Shown here: positions 35,162 through 44,138 of the stretch, in pieces
How positions within the stretch are numbered: position 1 is the stretch's first letter
Layout of the letters: every line of letters begins with the position of its first letter
NCBI RefSeq assembly: GCF_000379625.1
Contig: NZ_KB903246.1
Coordinates: 1-64,000 of the forward strand
Direction: 5' to 3'
DNA: 64,000 nt
Source of the DNA: Actinomycetospora chiangmaiensis DSM 45062
GTDB taxonomy: Bacteria; Actinomycetota; Actinomycetes; Mycobacteriales; Pseudonocardiaceae
Notes under the pieces: model-generated
Seen by the model: only the letters and a program-made list of their open reading frames with translations
Told to the model about the DNA's origin: nothing
The model's database searches: none
Translations under genes and position numbers: made by a program

Positions 35162-36205
35162 TCAGCCCGCCGCCGCCCACGCCTCGAGCATCGCGCGCGC
35201 GATCGACACCCCGCCGGGCAGGATGAGCTCGCGGTCCTCGCCGGCCTCGAACGCCGTGCCGCCCACGCCGTGGGCGCCGCGCGGACCATCGCCCTCGCGG
35301 GTCATCCAGTCGCCCGCGTCGAGGGCCGCGCGCAGTTCGTCCCGCGTGACCCAGCGGGCGTTCTCGATCTCGCCCTCCTGGAGCTTCAGCGTCTCCTCCG
35401 GGTCGGCCACGGCGGAGAAGCCGATCATCAGCGAGCGCGGGAACGGCCAGGGCTGCGAGCCCAGGTAGGTGATCGTCGAAACCGTGACCCCGACCTCCTC
35501 GGCGCACTCCCGCGCCACGCACGCCTCGAGCGACTCGCCGGCCTCGACGAAGCCCGCGAGCACCGAGTAGCGGCCCGCCGGCCAGATCGGCTGACGCGCG
35601 AGCAGCACCCGGTCGGCGCCGTCGTGGACCAGGCAGATCATCGAGGGGTCGGTGCGGGGGTACTCCTCGTGGTCGTTCGCCTCGCACAGCTGCGCCCAGC
35701 CGGCCTTGATCGACCGCATCGGCGAGCCGTCGCGGGTGCAGAACCGGGCCCGCTCCTGCCACGACAGCAGGGCCACCGCCGTCGTCAGCAACCCGGCGGA
35801 GTGGGCGTCGAGGTCGCCACCGGACATCCGCAGGTCGCGCCACAGCTCGGTCGAGGAGAACCCCGAGCCGGCGTCGTTGGAGGCGTCGGCGTCCGGCACC
35901 CGCACGCCCCAGTAGACGGTGCCGTCCTCCGCGCCCAGCAGGACCGCGCCCTCCGGGATGGACGTGCCGAACTCGCGGGACGGCACGTCGACGACGCGCA
36001 GCGTCCCGTCGGGCTGCTCCTCGACCGGGGTGCGGCCCTGCGGGTCGACACGCACCACGCGGGCGAGCGGCCACGTCGACGCCACGTGGTCCGGGTCGTC
36101 GCGGACCTGCTCGCGCCGGTCGACCGTGGAGCGCGAGAGCCGGGGCAGGGAGTCGAGGTGGAACGCCGCGCGCATGTCGGGGCCCGCGGTGGGTGCAGAG
36201 GTCAC
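35162..36205 (-). CDS. nudC: NAD+ diphosphatase / NADH pyrophosphatase
   Basis: A 347-aa Nudix hydrolase that cleaves NAD(H) and, in some bacteria, removes NAD caps from RNA. The Nudix box is intact (GFVEAGESLEACVARECAEEVGV), followed by the NudC-specific SQPWPFPRSLM. The N-terminal domain ends in the usual zinc-ribbon region, but here it reads FCTRDG and LCEAND, where two CxxC pairs are expected: only one cysteine of each pair remains. The GTG start overlaps the stop of the M16 peptidase gene (GTGA, 36202-36205), so it is the third gene of a coupled unit. Confidence 0.92.
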   Translation of the reverse strand: MTSAPTAGPDMRAAFHLDSLPRLSRSTVDRREQVRDDPDHVASTWPLARVVRVDPQGRTPVEEQPDGTLRVVDVPSREFGTSIPEGAVLLGAEDGTVYWGVRVPDADASNDAGSGFSSTELWRDLRMSGGDLDAHSAGLLTTAVALLSWQERARFCTRDGSPMRSIKAGWAQLCEANDHEEYPRTDPSMICLVHDGADRVLLARQPIWPAGRYSVLAGFVEAGESLEACVARECAEEVGVTVSTITYLGSQPWPFPRSLMIGFSAVADPEETLKLQEGEIENARWVTRDELRAALDAGDWMTREGDGPRGAHGVGGTAFEAGEDRELILPGGVSIARAMLEAWAAAG

Positions 36206-37635
36206 GGAATCCTGATACCACCCAGGGCCCGCAACGACTCCGCCGTCGTGGCGGCGTCGGCCACCACCACCCCGGTGAAGCGTGACGGGGCGAGGAACTC
36301 CGCGGCCGCCGCGTGCACCTGCTCCAGGGTCACCGCCTCGAGGCGCTGCGGGTGCTCGCGCACCCACTCCGGGTCGAGCCCGACCCCGGCCAGCCCGGCC
36401 AGCGTCGACGCCAGCCCGGCCTGGGTGTTCATGGAGATGAGCAGCGAGCCGACGGCGTACCGGCGCGCGGACTCCAGCTCCGCCGCGTCGGGCGGGACGA
36501 CGGCGGCCCGGCCGAGCTCGTAGCGCATCTCGAGGAGCGCGGGCGCGGTGACCTCGGAGGCGCAGTCGGTCTCGACGAGCAGGGCGGCGCCGTACGGGTC
36601 GAACTCCAGCGACGACGACGCGTGGTAGGTGTAGCCCTTGTCCTCGCGCAGGTTCTCCACCAGGCGCGACGAGAAGTAGCCGCCGAACGCCAGGTTGGCG
36701 AGCTGCAGGGCCGGATACCGCGGGTCGGTCCGCGGGACGGCGGCCGCGGAGAGCCGCAGCTGGGACTGCACCGCGCCGGGCCGGTCGACCAGCAGCAGCT
36801 CGGAACCGTGCAGCTCGGGCAGCGGCGGCAGGAGCCCGGCGTCCCCGGGGGTGTCCCACGCCGCCAGGGCCGCGTCGGCGGCGGCCACGGCCGCGTCCGG
36901 TTCGAGGTCGCCGACGAGCACGAGCACCGAGCCGCGCGGCACCACGTGGCGACGGTGCATGACGAGCAGGTCGTCCCGGGTCACGGCGGCCACGTCGGCG
37001 ACGTCGGGCATCTCCCGGGTGACCGGGTGGTCGCCGTAGCGGTGCCGCTGCAGCGCGCGCCGGGCGATCACCGAGGGCTGCGCGGAGGCCACCTGGATGC
37101 GCTCGGCGAGACGCTCCCGCTCCCGGGCCACCTCCTCGTCGGGATAGGTGGCGCCGGTGAGGACGTCGGCGATGACGTCGAGCAGCGTCGGCAATCCGTC
37201 CGCGAGGGCGTGGCCGGCCGCGGCGAGCCGCTCCGGGTCGACGGAGAAGCCGATCTCGCCGCCGACGCCCGCGAGGTCGTCGTCGAGGGAGACCCGGCTG
37301 CGGCGCGTGGTGCCGGAGAGCACCGTCGAGGCGAGCACCTCGGCGACGGCCGCGTGCGTCGGGCGCTCGGCGTCCTCGCCCGAGAACGGGATCCGCAGGC
37401 GGGCCTCGACCATCGGGACGCCGGGCCGGCGCACCGCGATGACCCGCAGGCCCGTCCGCAGGACGGTGTCGGTCTCCTCGGGGGCCGGGACCTGCGGCTG
37501 CGGCCGCAGCGGGGGCAGGTCCCGGGGCCCGGCCGGGGTGCGGCCGATCTCGGCGGCCGAGCGGCGCTCGGCGGGCGAGGGAGCGGTGGGGGGAGACGCA
37601 GCGGAGCGGAGCTCGACCGTAGATTCAGCGCTCAT
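36202..37635 (-). CDS. M16 family peptidase-like protein, non-catalytic subunit
   Basis: A 477-aa insulinase-family protein. The position of the HxxEH zinc motif reads PTHAAVAEVL, so zinc ligands and the catalytic Glu are absent, while the C-terminal half keeps FSSRLVENLREDKGYTYHASSS (the R/Y pair that contacts substrate). In bacterial M16B peptidases such a chain pairs with a catalytic chain, which is encoded immediately upstream with a 4-bp ATGA overlap. The first ~50 residues are low-complexity and carry a dispersed repeat in antisense. Soluble, no signal peptide. Confidence 0.9.
   Translation of the reverse strand: MSAESTVELRSAASPPTAPSPAERRSAAEIGRTPAGPRDLPPLRPQPQVPAPEETDTVLRTGLRVIAVRRPGVPMVEARLRIPFSGEDAERPTHAAVAEVLASTVLSGTTRRSRVSLDDDLAGVGGEIGFSVDPERLAAAGHALADGLPTLLDVIADVLTGATYPDEEVARERERLAERIQVASAQPSVIARRALQRHRYGDHPVTREMPDVADVAAVTRDDLLVMHRRHVVPRGSVLVLVGDLEPDAAVAAADAALAAWDTPGDAGLLPPLPELHGSELLLVDRPGAVQSQLRLSAAAVPRTDPRYPALQLANLAFGGYFSSRLVENLREDKGYTYHASSSLEFDPYGAALLVETDCASEVTAPALLEMRYELGRAAVVPPDAAELESARRYAVGSLLISMNTQAGLASTLAGLAGVGLDPEWVREHPQRLEAVTLEQVHAAAAEFLAPSRFTGVVVADAATTAESLRALGGIRIP
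37591..37618 (+). repeat. Dispersed GC-rich repeat, copy 3
   Basis: Starts GGGAGACGCAGCG and ends GGAGCTCGACC. It lies within the N-terminal codons of the non-catalytic M16 gene, in the opposite orientation to that gene (encoding VELRSAASP). Confidence 0.55.
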
Positions 37636-38936
37636 GCGGACGCTCCGGGGGTGAGGACCAGCAGGGCACGGGCGTCGGGGCGCAGCGCGTCCGCCGCGGC
37701 GGCCACCGCCTCCGGGGTCACGGCCGCGATCGCCGCGGGCAGCTCGTCGGAGAGCTCCGCCCGGCCGTGGAGCAGCTCGGCCGAGCCGAGGGCGAGCATC
37801 CGGTTCATCAGCCGGTCGTGCTCGCGGTGCAGCGCACCCGCCCAGCGGGCCGTGACCCGTCGCAGCTCCTCGGGGTCGGGGCCGCGCTCGCCGAGGACCA
37901 GCACCTCGGCGTCGACGGCGTCGACGACCTGCCGCGGGTCGACGGTGTCGGGGTGGACGGCGGTGATGGTGAAGGTGTCCGGATCGCGCGCGTCGAGCGG
38001 CGCCCCCATGAGCCCGGCCGAGGCGGACACGTCGGTGACCAGCCCGTCGCCGTAGACGAGGCGCTGCGTGAGCCGCGCGGCCTCCCCGTCGGTGAGCAGG
38101 CTGCCGAGGACGGCGTGGGCGAGGTAGCCGGCGAGGTCGGTGCCGGGGTCGGGCAGCCGGTAGCCCATGGCCAGCGCGGGCAGCGGGGCGTGGGCGTCGA
38201 CGACGGACTCCAGGCGCTCGCCGTCGGGGGCGGGCTCGCCGAAGGACGGTCGGGCCGGAACCGGGCGGGCGGGGATGTCGCCGAAGTGCCGGGACACCAG
38301 CCCGGCGGCGTCGTCGGGATCGAAGTCGCCGACGACGGTCAGCACCGCGTTGCCGGGCGCGTAGTAGGCGTCGAAGAAGGCCGCGGCGTCGTCGAGGGTG
38401 GAGGTCTCGAGGTCGGTGAAGTCGCCGTAGCCGTTGTGGGCGTTCGCGAAGGTCGAGTACAGCACCGGCGGCAGCAGGATCCAGGGGAATCCGCCGTAGG
38501 GCCGGTTGAGCACGTTGAGGCGGATCTCCTCCTTCACCACGTCGATCTGGTTGCGGAGGTTGTCCTCGGTGAGCTTCGGGGCGCGGAGCCGGTCGGCCTC
38601 GAGGAACAGCCCGCGCTCGAGCGCGCCCGCGGGGAGGATCTCGAAGTAGTCGGTGTAGTCCTGGTGGGTCGACCCGTTGAACACCCCGCCCGACCCCTGC
38701 ACGTGGCGGAAGTGGGCGAGCTTCTCCAGGCTCTCGGAGCCCTGGAACATGAGGTGCTCGAAGAGGTGCGCGAACCCGGTGCGGCCCTCCGGCTCGCTGC
38801 GGAACCCGACGTCGACGTGGACGGCCACCCCGACGACGGGATTGGTCCGGTCCGGCGCGAGGAGCACCCGCAGACCGTTGTCGAGCGTCAGGCGCTGTCG
38901 CTGCTCCGGCGGGGCGGAGGTGGGGGCCGTACTCAC
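37632..38936 (-). CDS. M16 family zinc peptidase, catalytic subunit
   Basis: A 434-aa insulinase-family peptidase with the inverted zinc motif HLFEH in GFAHLFEHLMFQGS, the third ligand Glu in VVKEEIRLNV, and the GxxNxxTxxDxTxY-like stretch GVFNGSTHQDYTDYFE. The C-terminal half lacks a second zinc site. It is likely a two-chain peptidase with the downstream gene. GTG start at 38936 after a G-rich stretch. Encoded 9 bp downstream of a small membrane protein gene on the same strand. Confidence 0.92.
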   Translation of the reverse strand: MSTAPTSAPPEQRQRLTLDNGLRVLLAPDRTNPVVGVAVHVDVGFRSEPEGRTGFAHLFEHLMFQGSESLEKLAHFRHVQGSGGVFNGSTHQDYTDYFEILPAGALERGLFLEADRLRAPKLTEDNLRNQIDVVKEEIRLNVLNRPYGGFPWILLPPVLYSTFANAHNGYGDFTDLETSTLDDAAAFFDAYYAPGNAVLTVVGDFDPDDAAGLVSRHFGDIPARPVPARPSFGEPAPDGERLESVVDAHAPLPALAMGYRLPDPGTDLAGYLAHAVLGSLLTDGEAARLTQRLVYGDGLVTDVSASAGLMGAPLDARDPDTFTITAVHPDTVDPRQVVDAVDAEVLVLGERGPDPEELRRVTARWAGALHREHDRLMNRMLALGSAELLHGRAELSDELPAAIAAVTPEAVAAAADALRPDARALLVLTPGASA

Positions 38937-38945
38937 CCCCCGACC

Positions 38946-39650
38946 CTAACGGCGGGGGCGGTCCCGCTGGGCGGGGACGGCGCGCACGGCGGGTCGGCGG
39001 CCCGGACGACGGGTCGCCGCGCACGCCCGCCCGCGGGCCGGACGGGCCTCCGGGCGACGCCCCGGACGGGCCGCGCGGGCCGGCCGGCGCTGCTGCCGGC
39101 TCAGCGCGACGACGAGCGACCCGGCGCCGAGGGCCGCGGCGACGGCCAGCGCGAGCTCGAGGCGGGCGACGAGCGGGGACACGCTCTCGCCCGCCGCGTC
39201 GGTGGCGGTGCGGGTGGCGCCGGCGCCCGTCCCCACGACGGCCAGCGGGCCGGTGATCGCCCCGTCCGCCGGGACCGCGACGGGGACCGGGAAGCCCGGG
39301 TTGCGGCCACAGCCGTCGAGCGTGGCGTCGCGGCGCACGCCTCCGACCTGCAGCGTCACGCGGTCGTGCGGGTCGGCGGACAGGCACGAGGCGGTGGCGG
39401 TGACCACGGCCGTCGTCGTGATGGGCGGGGCCACCGGGGCGGCGGCGGGCGCCGGGCCGAGCCCCACCGCCTGCGCGAGCGCGGGCACGCGGGGCACGAC
39501 CAGCGCCACGACGGCCATCGCCCCGAGGGCGAGCGCGATCAGCAGCACGAGCGTGCGGGTGGCGCGGGGATCACTCTCGGCGGCCCGGGGTCGCGCGAGC
39601 GAGGAGGCGCGGGACGCGAAGCCGTCGACCGTGAGTGACACGGCTGACAT
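38946..39650 (-). CDS. Small membrane protein of unknown function
   Basis: A 234-aa protein not recognised. A cytoplasmic N-terminus (~30 residues) is followed by one membrane helix (TLVLLIALALGAMAVVALVVP, ~33-54), an extracytoplasmic stretch of ~115 residues with two cysteines (SCLSADP and DGCGRN) that may form a disulfide, a second helix near 165-187 (LELALAVAAALGAGSLVVAL) and an Arg/Pro-rich cytoplasmic tail. It is the first gene of the unit that continues with the M16 peptidases and nudC (9 bp gap). ATG at 39648-39650; a start a few codons downstream is possible. Confidence 0.6.
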   Translation of the reverse strand: MSAVSLTVDGFASRASSLARPRAAESDPRATRTLVLLIALALGAMAVVALVVPRVPALAQAVGLGPAPAAAPVAPPITTTAVVTATASCLSADPHDRVTLQVGGVRRDATLDGCGRNPGFPVPVAVPADGAITGPLAVVGTGAGATRTATDAAGESVSPLVARLELALAVAAALGAGSLVVALSRQQRRPARAARPGRRPEARPARGRACAATRRPGRRPAVRAVPAQRDRPRR

Positions 39651-39791
39651 TCTGCTCACGCCACGCCGGACCCGTTGGAGGGATCCCCACCCCTTACCCG
39701 GCGCGACCGACTGGTACACCGGCACGCTGCGCGGCCGTCCCGACCGGCCGAGCCGCCACCGGGTCGGCCGCAGCCCGCCGGGCGCCGGGTG

Positions 39792-40766
39792 TCACCGCGT
39801 GCCGTCCACCCCCGTGGCCTCGACGGAGGCCGCCCACAGCCACTCCGCGGCGTCGGGATCGATGGCATAGGGCATCACGCCGCGGGGATAGCCGCCGCGC
39901 GAGTCCGGCGGCACCAAGGTGTCCACCGCGATCGCGACCTCGCAGTCCTCGAGGTACACCCCCGAGAGGTCGGCGAGCTGCGGGCCGGTCGCCGCCCACG
40001 TCTCGGTCGCCGCGCCCTGCTCGGGCGTCTTCAGCGCCGCCGCGGCCGGCCCGGGGTTGCCGTCCTCGTCCTTCCACCCCAGCGCGACCATCTCCGCGAG
40101 CGGGAGGTGACGCTGCAGCGGCGTCATGATCCCGCCCGGGTGCACCGCGAAGGCGCGGACGCCGCGGGCGGCGAGCCCGACCGCGAAGAGCACGTTCGCC
40201 GTCTTCGACTGGCCGTATGCCTGCCACTTGTCGTAGTCGCGGTGCTCGTAGTGGACGTCGTCGCGGTGCAGGTCGGAGAAGTGGTGGCCGCGGGAGGACA
40301 CCGAGACCACCCGGGAGGAGTCGTCGAGCAGCGGCAGGAGGCGGTTCACCAGGGCGAAGTGGCCGAGGTGGTTCGTCGCGAGCTGCCGCTCCCAGCCGGG
40401 CCCGACGCGCTCGAGCGGGCAGGCCATGACGCCCGCGTTGTCGATCAGCATGTCGATGCGGGCGCCCTCGGCCAGGCGGCGGTCCGCGAAGGCGGCGACC
40501 GAGTCCAGATCGGCGAGGTCGAGCTCGTCGGTCGTCACGCCGTCGAGGCCGGCCAGGGCCTCCGCCGCGACGTCCGGACGACGGGCCGGGACGACCACGC
40601 GGGCCCCTGCCGCCGTCAGCGCCTTCGTCGCCTCCAGGCCGAGACCCGAGTAGCCGCCGGTGACGAGCGCGACGCGCCCGCTCAGGTCGAGACCGTCGAG
40701 GACCTCGGCGGCCGTGGTGGTCGCACCGAACCCGGAACCGATCGGGGTCTGCTGCGCAGTGATCAT
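39792..40766 (-). CDS. Short-chain dehydrogenase/reductase
   Basis: A 324-aa SDR resembling retinol-dehydrogenase/WW-oxidoreductase-like members. Cofactor motif TGGYSGLG, DELDLADLDSV (adenine contact), NNAG variant DNAGVMA, catalytic SVSSRGHH Ser and YGQSK (Tyr/Lys) are in order. It probably uses NADP(H) (basic residue after the second strand: PARRPD). Substrate unknown. Start ATG at 40764-40766 has no ribosome site but lies 7 nt after a -10-like hexamer, suggesting a leaderless mRNA. Confidence 0.9.
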   Translation of the reverse strand: MITAQQTPIGSGFGATTTAAEVLDGLDLSGRVALVTGGYSGLGLEATKALTAAGARVVVPARRPDVAAEALAGLDGVTTDELDLADLDSVAAFADRRLAEGARIDMLIDNAGVMACPLERVGPGWERQLATNHLGHFALVNRLLPLLDDSSRVVSVSSRGHHFSDLHRDDVHYEHRDYDKWQAYGQSKTANVLFAVGLAARGVRAFAVHPGGIMTPLQRHLPLAEMVALGWKDEDGNPGPAAAALKTPEQGAATETWAATGPQLADLSGVYLEDCEVAIAVDTLVPPDSRGGYPRGVMPYAIDPDAAEWLWAASVEATGVDGTR

Positions 40767-40805
40767 GCGGTCGACGCTAGGTCTTCGAGCGCGCTCGAAC
40801 GCAAC
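40767..40805 (-). promoter_or_regulatory. Putative leaderless promoter with palindromic operator of the SDR gene
   Basis: On the minus strand TTGCGT and TAGCGT flank a spacer of 19 bp that carries the perfect 16-bp palindrome TTCGAGCGCGCTCGAA (40784-40799). The -10-like box ends 7 nt before the ATG. A repressor bound to the palindrome would block polymerase; no regulator gene is adjacent. Confidence 0.5.
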
Positions 40806-40830
40806 ACCGTCCTCCGTGGCAGGAAGGCTG

Positions 40831-42282
40831 TCACCGGGTGTGGCGCTCCCCCAGGAGCCGCCAGAGGTGGGCGACCGACTCCGCGCCGCGCAGCAGCAGC
40901 GGGAGCACCGCACGCTCGTCCGGGGCGTGGATGCGGTCGCCGGGGAGCATGACGCCGAGGAAGGCCAGCGGGGCGTCGAGCGCCGTCGTCAGGAGGGCCT
41001 CGGGACCGCTCCCGCCCTCGCGCGCCGGGAGCACCTCGGCGCCGAGCGCGAGCCCCATCGCCTCGCGGATCGAGGCGACCAGCGGGGAGCCGAGGTCACA
41101 GATCAGCGGCGGGACGCCGGGGCCGCCGGTGGACACCTCGGCGTCGATCCCGGCCGGCACGCGGTCGGCGACGAACCGCTCCACCAGCGTCTTGATCCGC
41201 GCCGGGTCCTGCGCGTCGACGAGCCGGAAGGTCATCTTCAACGTCGCCGTGTGCGGGACGATCGTCTTGTGGCCGGGGCCGGCGTAGCCCCCGTGCAGGC
41301 CGTTGACCTCGGCGGTCGGGCGCGCCCAGAGCCGCTCGTAGGTCGTCCAGCCGGCCTCCCCGGAGGTCGCCATCGCGCCGGCCGCCGACCCCGCGAGCCA
41401 CGCCGGCTCGTCGAAGGGGAGCGCCGCCCACGCGGCCCGCTCCTCGGCCGTCGGCTCCCGGACGTCGTCGTAGAAGCCGGGCACCGCGACGTGCCCGTCG
41501 GCGTCGTGGAAGGCGGCGACGAGGCGGGCGAGCTCGGTGACGGGGTTGGGGACGGCGCCGCCGAACTGGCCGGAGTGCAGGTCCACCGACGCGCCCCGGT
41601 AGACGACCTCGAGGTCGACCAGCCCGCGCATCCCGCAGCACACGGTGGGGGTCTCGCGGTCGACCATGCCGGTGTCGGTCACGACGATCTCGTCGCAGGC
41701 CAGCGCGTCGCCGTGCGCAGCCAGCAGCTCGGCGAGGTGCGCGGACCCGGACTCCTCCTCGCCCTCGACGAGCAGCTTGAGCGACACCGCGGGGGCCGTC
41801 GCACCGGTCGCGGCGAGGTGCGCCCGCACCCCGAGCAGCACCATCGCGATGTGGCCCTTGTCGTCGGAGGCGCCGCGGCCGCGCAGCTCCTCCCCCACCA
41901 CCTGCGGCTCGAACGGGGCGAAGGACCAGCCGTCCCCGAGGTCGGCGGGCTGCACGTCGTGGTGGCCGTAGACCAGCACGGTCGGCGCGTCCGGGTCGGC
42001 GGCGGGCCAGTGCGCGTACACCGCGGGCAGTGCGGCCGTGTCGTCCCCGTCCCCCGTCGCTGCGCTCGCCCGGCCCCAGACCTCGACGGTCGGCCACCCG
42101 TCGCGCCGCAGCGTCGTCGCGAGCCACTCCGCCGAGCGCGCCACATCGCCGTGGTGGCCCGGGTCGGCGCTGATCGAGGGGATCCGCAGCCACTCCGAGA
42201 GCTCGGCGACGAAGGCGTCGGCCCGGGCCGCCACCTCGGTCTGCTCGACGGTGCCCGACAGGGGTTCGACGGTGCTGGTCAC
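40831..42282 (-). CDS. M20 family dipeptidase/peptidase
   Basis: A 483-aa zinc aminoacylase/dipeptidase of the M20/CNDP group. Metal ligands are in VYGHHDVQP, RGASDDKGH and VEGEEESGS (Glu is the catalytic base), with the dimerisation domain near 200-350 including VDLHSGQFGGAVPNP and a late His in DRIHAPDE. Length fits cytosolic non-specific dipeptidases. The GTG start is 39 bp from the divergent gamma-glutamyltransferase-like gene; the two may act in the same peptide or glutathione-like metabolism, which is inference. Confidence 0.92.
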   Translation of the reverse strand: MTSTVEPLSGTVEQTEVAARADAFVAELSEWLRIPSISADPGHHGDVARSAEWLATTLRRDGWPTVEVWGRASAATGDGDDTAALPAVYAHWPAADPDAPTVLVYGHHDVQPADLGDGWSFAPFEPQVVGEELRGRGASDDKGHIAMVLLGVRAHLAATGATAPAVSLKLLVEGEEESGSAHLAELLAAHGDALACDEIVVTDTGMVDRETPTVCCGMRGLVDLEVVYRGASVDLHSGQFGGAVPNPVTELARLVAAFHDADGHVAVPGFYDDVREPTAEERAAWAALPFDEPAWLAGSAAGAMATSGEAGWTTYERLWARPTAEVNGLHGGYAGPGHKTIVPHTATLKMTFRLVDAQDPARIKTLVERFVADRVPAGIDAEVSTGGPGVPPLICDLGSPLVASIREAMGLALGAEVLPAREGGSGPEALLTTALDAPLAFLGVMLPGDRIHAPDERAVLPLLLRGAESVAHLWRLLGERHTR

Positions 42283-42321
42283 GCACCCACGCTAGCCCCG
42301 TCGGTGGGCCACGATGCCCGG

Positions 42322-44133
42322 GTGAGCTTCTCCCGCCCGCCGGCCTTCACCACGCGCCCGACCCTGGAGGGCACCGTCGGGATGGCGGCGTCCACCCACT
42401 GGGCGGCCTCGGCGACCGCGATGGGGGTGCTCGAGCGCGGCGGCAACGCGTTCGACGCGGCCGTCGCCGCCGCCTTCGTCCTGCAGGTCGTCGAGCCCCA
42501 CCTCAACGGCCCCGGCGGGGACCTGACGGCGGTCTTCACGACGGCGGGTGACCCGACTCCGCGGGTCCTCGACGGCCAGGGCTCGGCGCCCGCCGGAGCG
42601 TCCGCGGCCCGGTACCGCGACGAGGGCCTCGACCGGGTGCCCGGGGCGGGCGCGCTCGCCGCGGCGATCCCCGGCGCCACCGACGCGTGGCTGCTCCTGC
42701 TGCGCGACCACGGCACGTGGGAGGTCGCCGACGTCGTCGGGCCGGCCGTCGGGTACGCCCGCGACGGCTTCCCCGCCGTCGCCCGCGTCGGGTCGACGGT
42801 CGCCGCGGTGGCCGACCTGTTCCGCGAGCACTGGCCCTCCAGCGCCGCCCTGTGGCTGCCCGACGGCCGTCCGCCCGCCCCCGGTCAGGTGCTGCGCAAC
42901 CCGGCCTGGGCGGACACCCTGGACCGCCTCACGGCGGCCGCGCAGGGCCCGACCCGCGAGGCCCGCGTCGACGCGGTGCGCACGGTGTGGGCCGAGGGGT
43001 TCGTCGCGGAGGCGGTCGAGGCGTTCTGCCGGACCCCGCACCGGCACGCGTCGGGGACCGACCACGCCGGGGTGCTGACCGTCGCCGACTCCGCCGGCTG
43101 GCGGGCGTCGGTGACCGACGCGGCCGTCGGGACCTTCCGGGGGTACCGGATCGCGAAGACCCCGCTGTGGGGGCAGGGCCCCGCCCTGCTGCAGATGCTC
43201 GCGCTCCTCGAGCCGGACCCGCCGGACCCGTCGACCGCGGAGGGCGCCCACCGGGTCCTCGAGGTGATCAAGCTCGCGCAGGCCGACCGGGAGGCGTGGT
43301 TCGGCGACCCGTCACCGGTGACGCTCGCCGAGCTGCTCGACCCGGCCTACCTCGCCCGGCGGCGGGCGCTGATCGGCGACGAGGCCTCCCCCGACGTCCG
43401 GCCCGGCCGGGTCGGCGGGCGCGAGCCGCGGATGGCGGAGTTCGCGACGGCGGGGGTGGCGCCGGGAGTGAGCCTCGGCTCGGCGGTGGGTGAACCCACC
43501 GTGACCCTGGAGGGCGAGCCGGGCACGAGCTCGCACGGCGAGATGCGCGGCGACACGTGCCACGTCGACGTGGTCGACCGGTGGGGCAACCTGGTGTCGG
43601 CGACGCCGTCGGGCGGCTGGCTGCAGTCCTCCCCGACGATCCCCGGGCTCGGGTTCGCACTCGGCACCCGCCTGCAGATGACGTGGCTCGAGGAGGGGCT
43701 GGCCTCCACGCTGACGCCGGGCCGGCGGCCGCGCACCACGCTCACGCCCACGCTGGTGCTCGACGAGGGCGGACCCGTCGTCGCCCTCGGATCGCCCGGC
43801 GGGGACCAGCAGGACCAGTGGCAGCTGCTCTACCTGCTGCGGACGCTGGTCGGGGGCTGGTCGCCCCAGGCGGCCATCGACGCGCCGGCCTTCCACACGA
43901 CGTCGTCGCCGGGGTCGTTCTGGCCAAGGGACCGTGAACCCGCGGGCGCCGCGGTGGAGGACCGGCTCGGCGACGCGGTCATCGCGGGGCTGGAGCGGCG
44001 GGGCCACCGGGTGACGCGGGCGGGCGACTGGTCGCTCGGGCGGCTGTCGGCGGTCGGGACCGACCGCGACCGCGGGGTGCTGTGGGGCGCGGCGAACCCC
44101 CGGGGCATGCAGGGCTACGCGGTGGGAAGGTGA
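42322..44133 (+). CDS. Gamma-glutamyltransferase family protein
   Basis: A 603-aa Ntn-hydrolase of the gamma-glutamyltransferase superfamily. The large-subunit part has GGNAFDAAVAAAFVLQVVEPHLNGPGGD. The autoprocessing site reads GD-TCHVDVVD: Thr412 in T-C-H matches the N-terminal nucleophile Thr of the small subunit. It is followed by NLVSATPSGGWLQSSPTIPGLGF and the GSPGGDQQDQW oxyanion segment. No signal peptide is seen, unlike secreted enzymes, so the substrate may be an intracellular gamma-glutamyl or acyl compound. GTG at 42322-42324 has no clear ribosome site. The DoxX-like gene follows after 5 bp. Confidence 0.88.
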   Translation: MSFSRPPAFTTRPTLEGTVGMAASTHWAASATAMGVLERGGNAFDAAVAAAFVLQVVEPHLNGPGGDLTAVFTTAGDPTPRVLDGQGSAPAGASAARYRDEGLDRVPGAGALAAAIPGATDAWLLLLRDHGTWEVADVVGPAVGYARDGFPAVARVGSTVAAVADLFREHWPSSAALWLPDGRPPAPGQVLRNPAWADTLDRLTAAAQGPTREARVDAVRTVWAEGFVAEAVEAFCRTPHRHASGTDHAGVLTVADSAGWRASVTDAAVGTFRGYRIAKTPLWGQGPALLQMLALLEPDPPDPSTAEGAHRVLEVIKLAQADREAWFGDPSPVTLAELLDPAYLARRRALIGDEASPDVRPGRVGGREPRMAEFATAGVAPGVSLGSAVGEPTVTLEGEPGTSSHGEMRGDTCHVDVVDRWGNLVSATPSGGWLQSSPTIPGLGFALGTRLQMTWLEEGLASTLTPGRRPRTTLTPTLVLDEGGPVVALGSPGGDQQDQWQLLYLLRTLVGGWSPQAAIDAPAFHTTSSPGSFWPRDREPAGAAVEDRLGDAVIAGLERRGHRVTRAGDWSLGRLSAVGTDRDRGVLWGAANPRGMQGYAVGR

Positions 44134-44138
44134 TCGAC

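Noticed and set aside
43549..43563. Apparent Thr-to-Cys change of the nucleophile in the gamma-glutamyltransferase-like protein (DTCH).
   Set aside because: In characterised enzymes the small subunit begins Thr-x-His (for example TTHYS, TAHLS). Here T412-C413-H414 keeps the nucleophile Thr; the Cys is at the variable second position.
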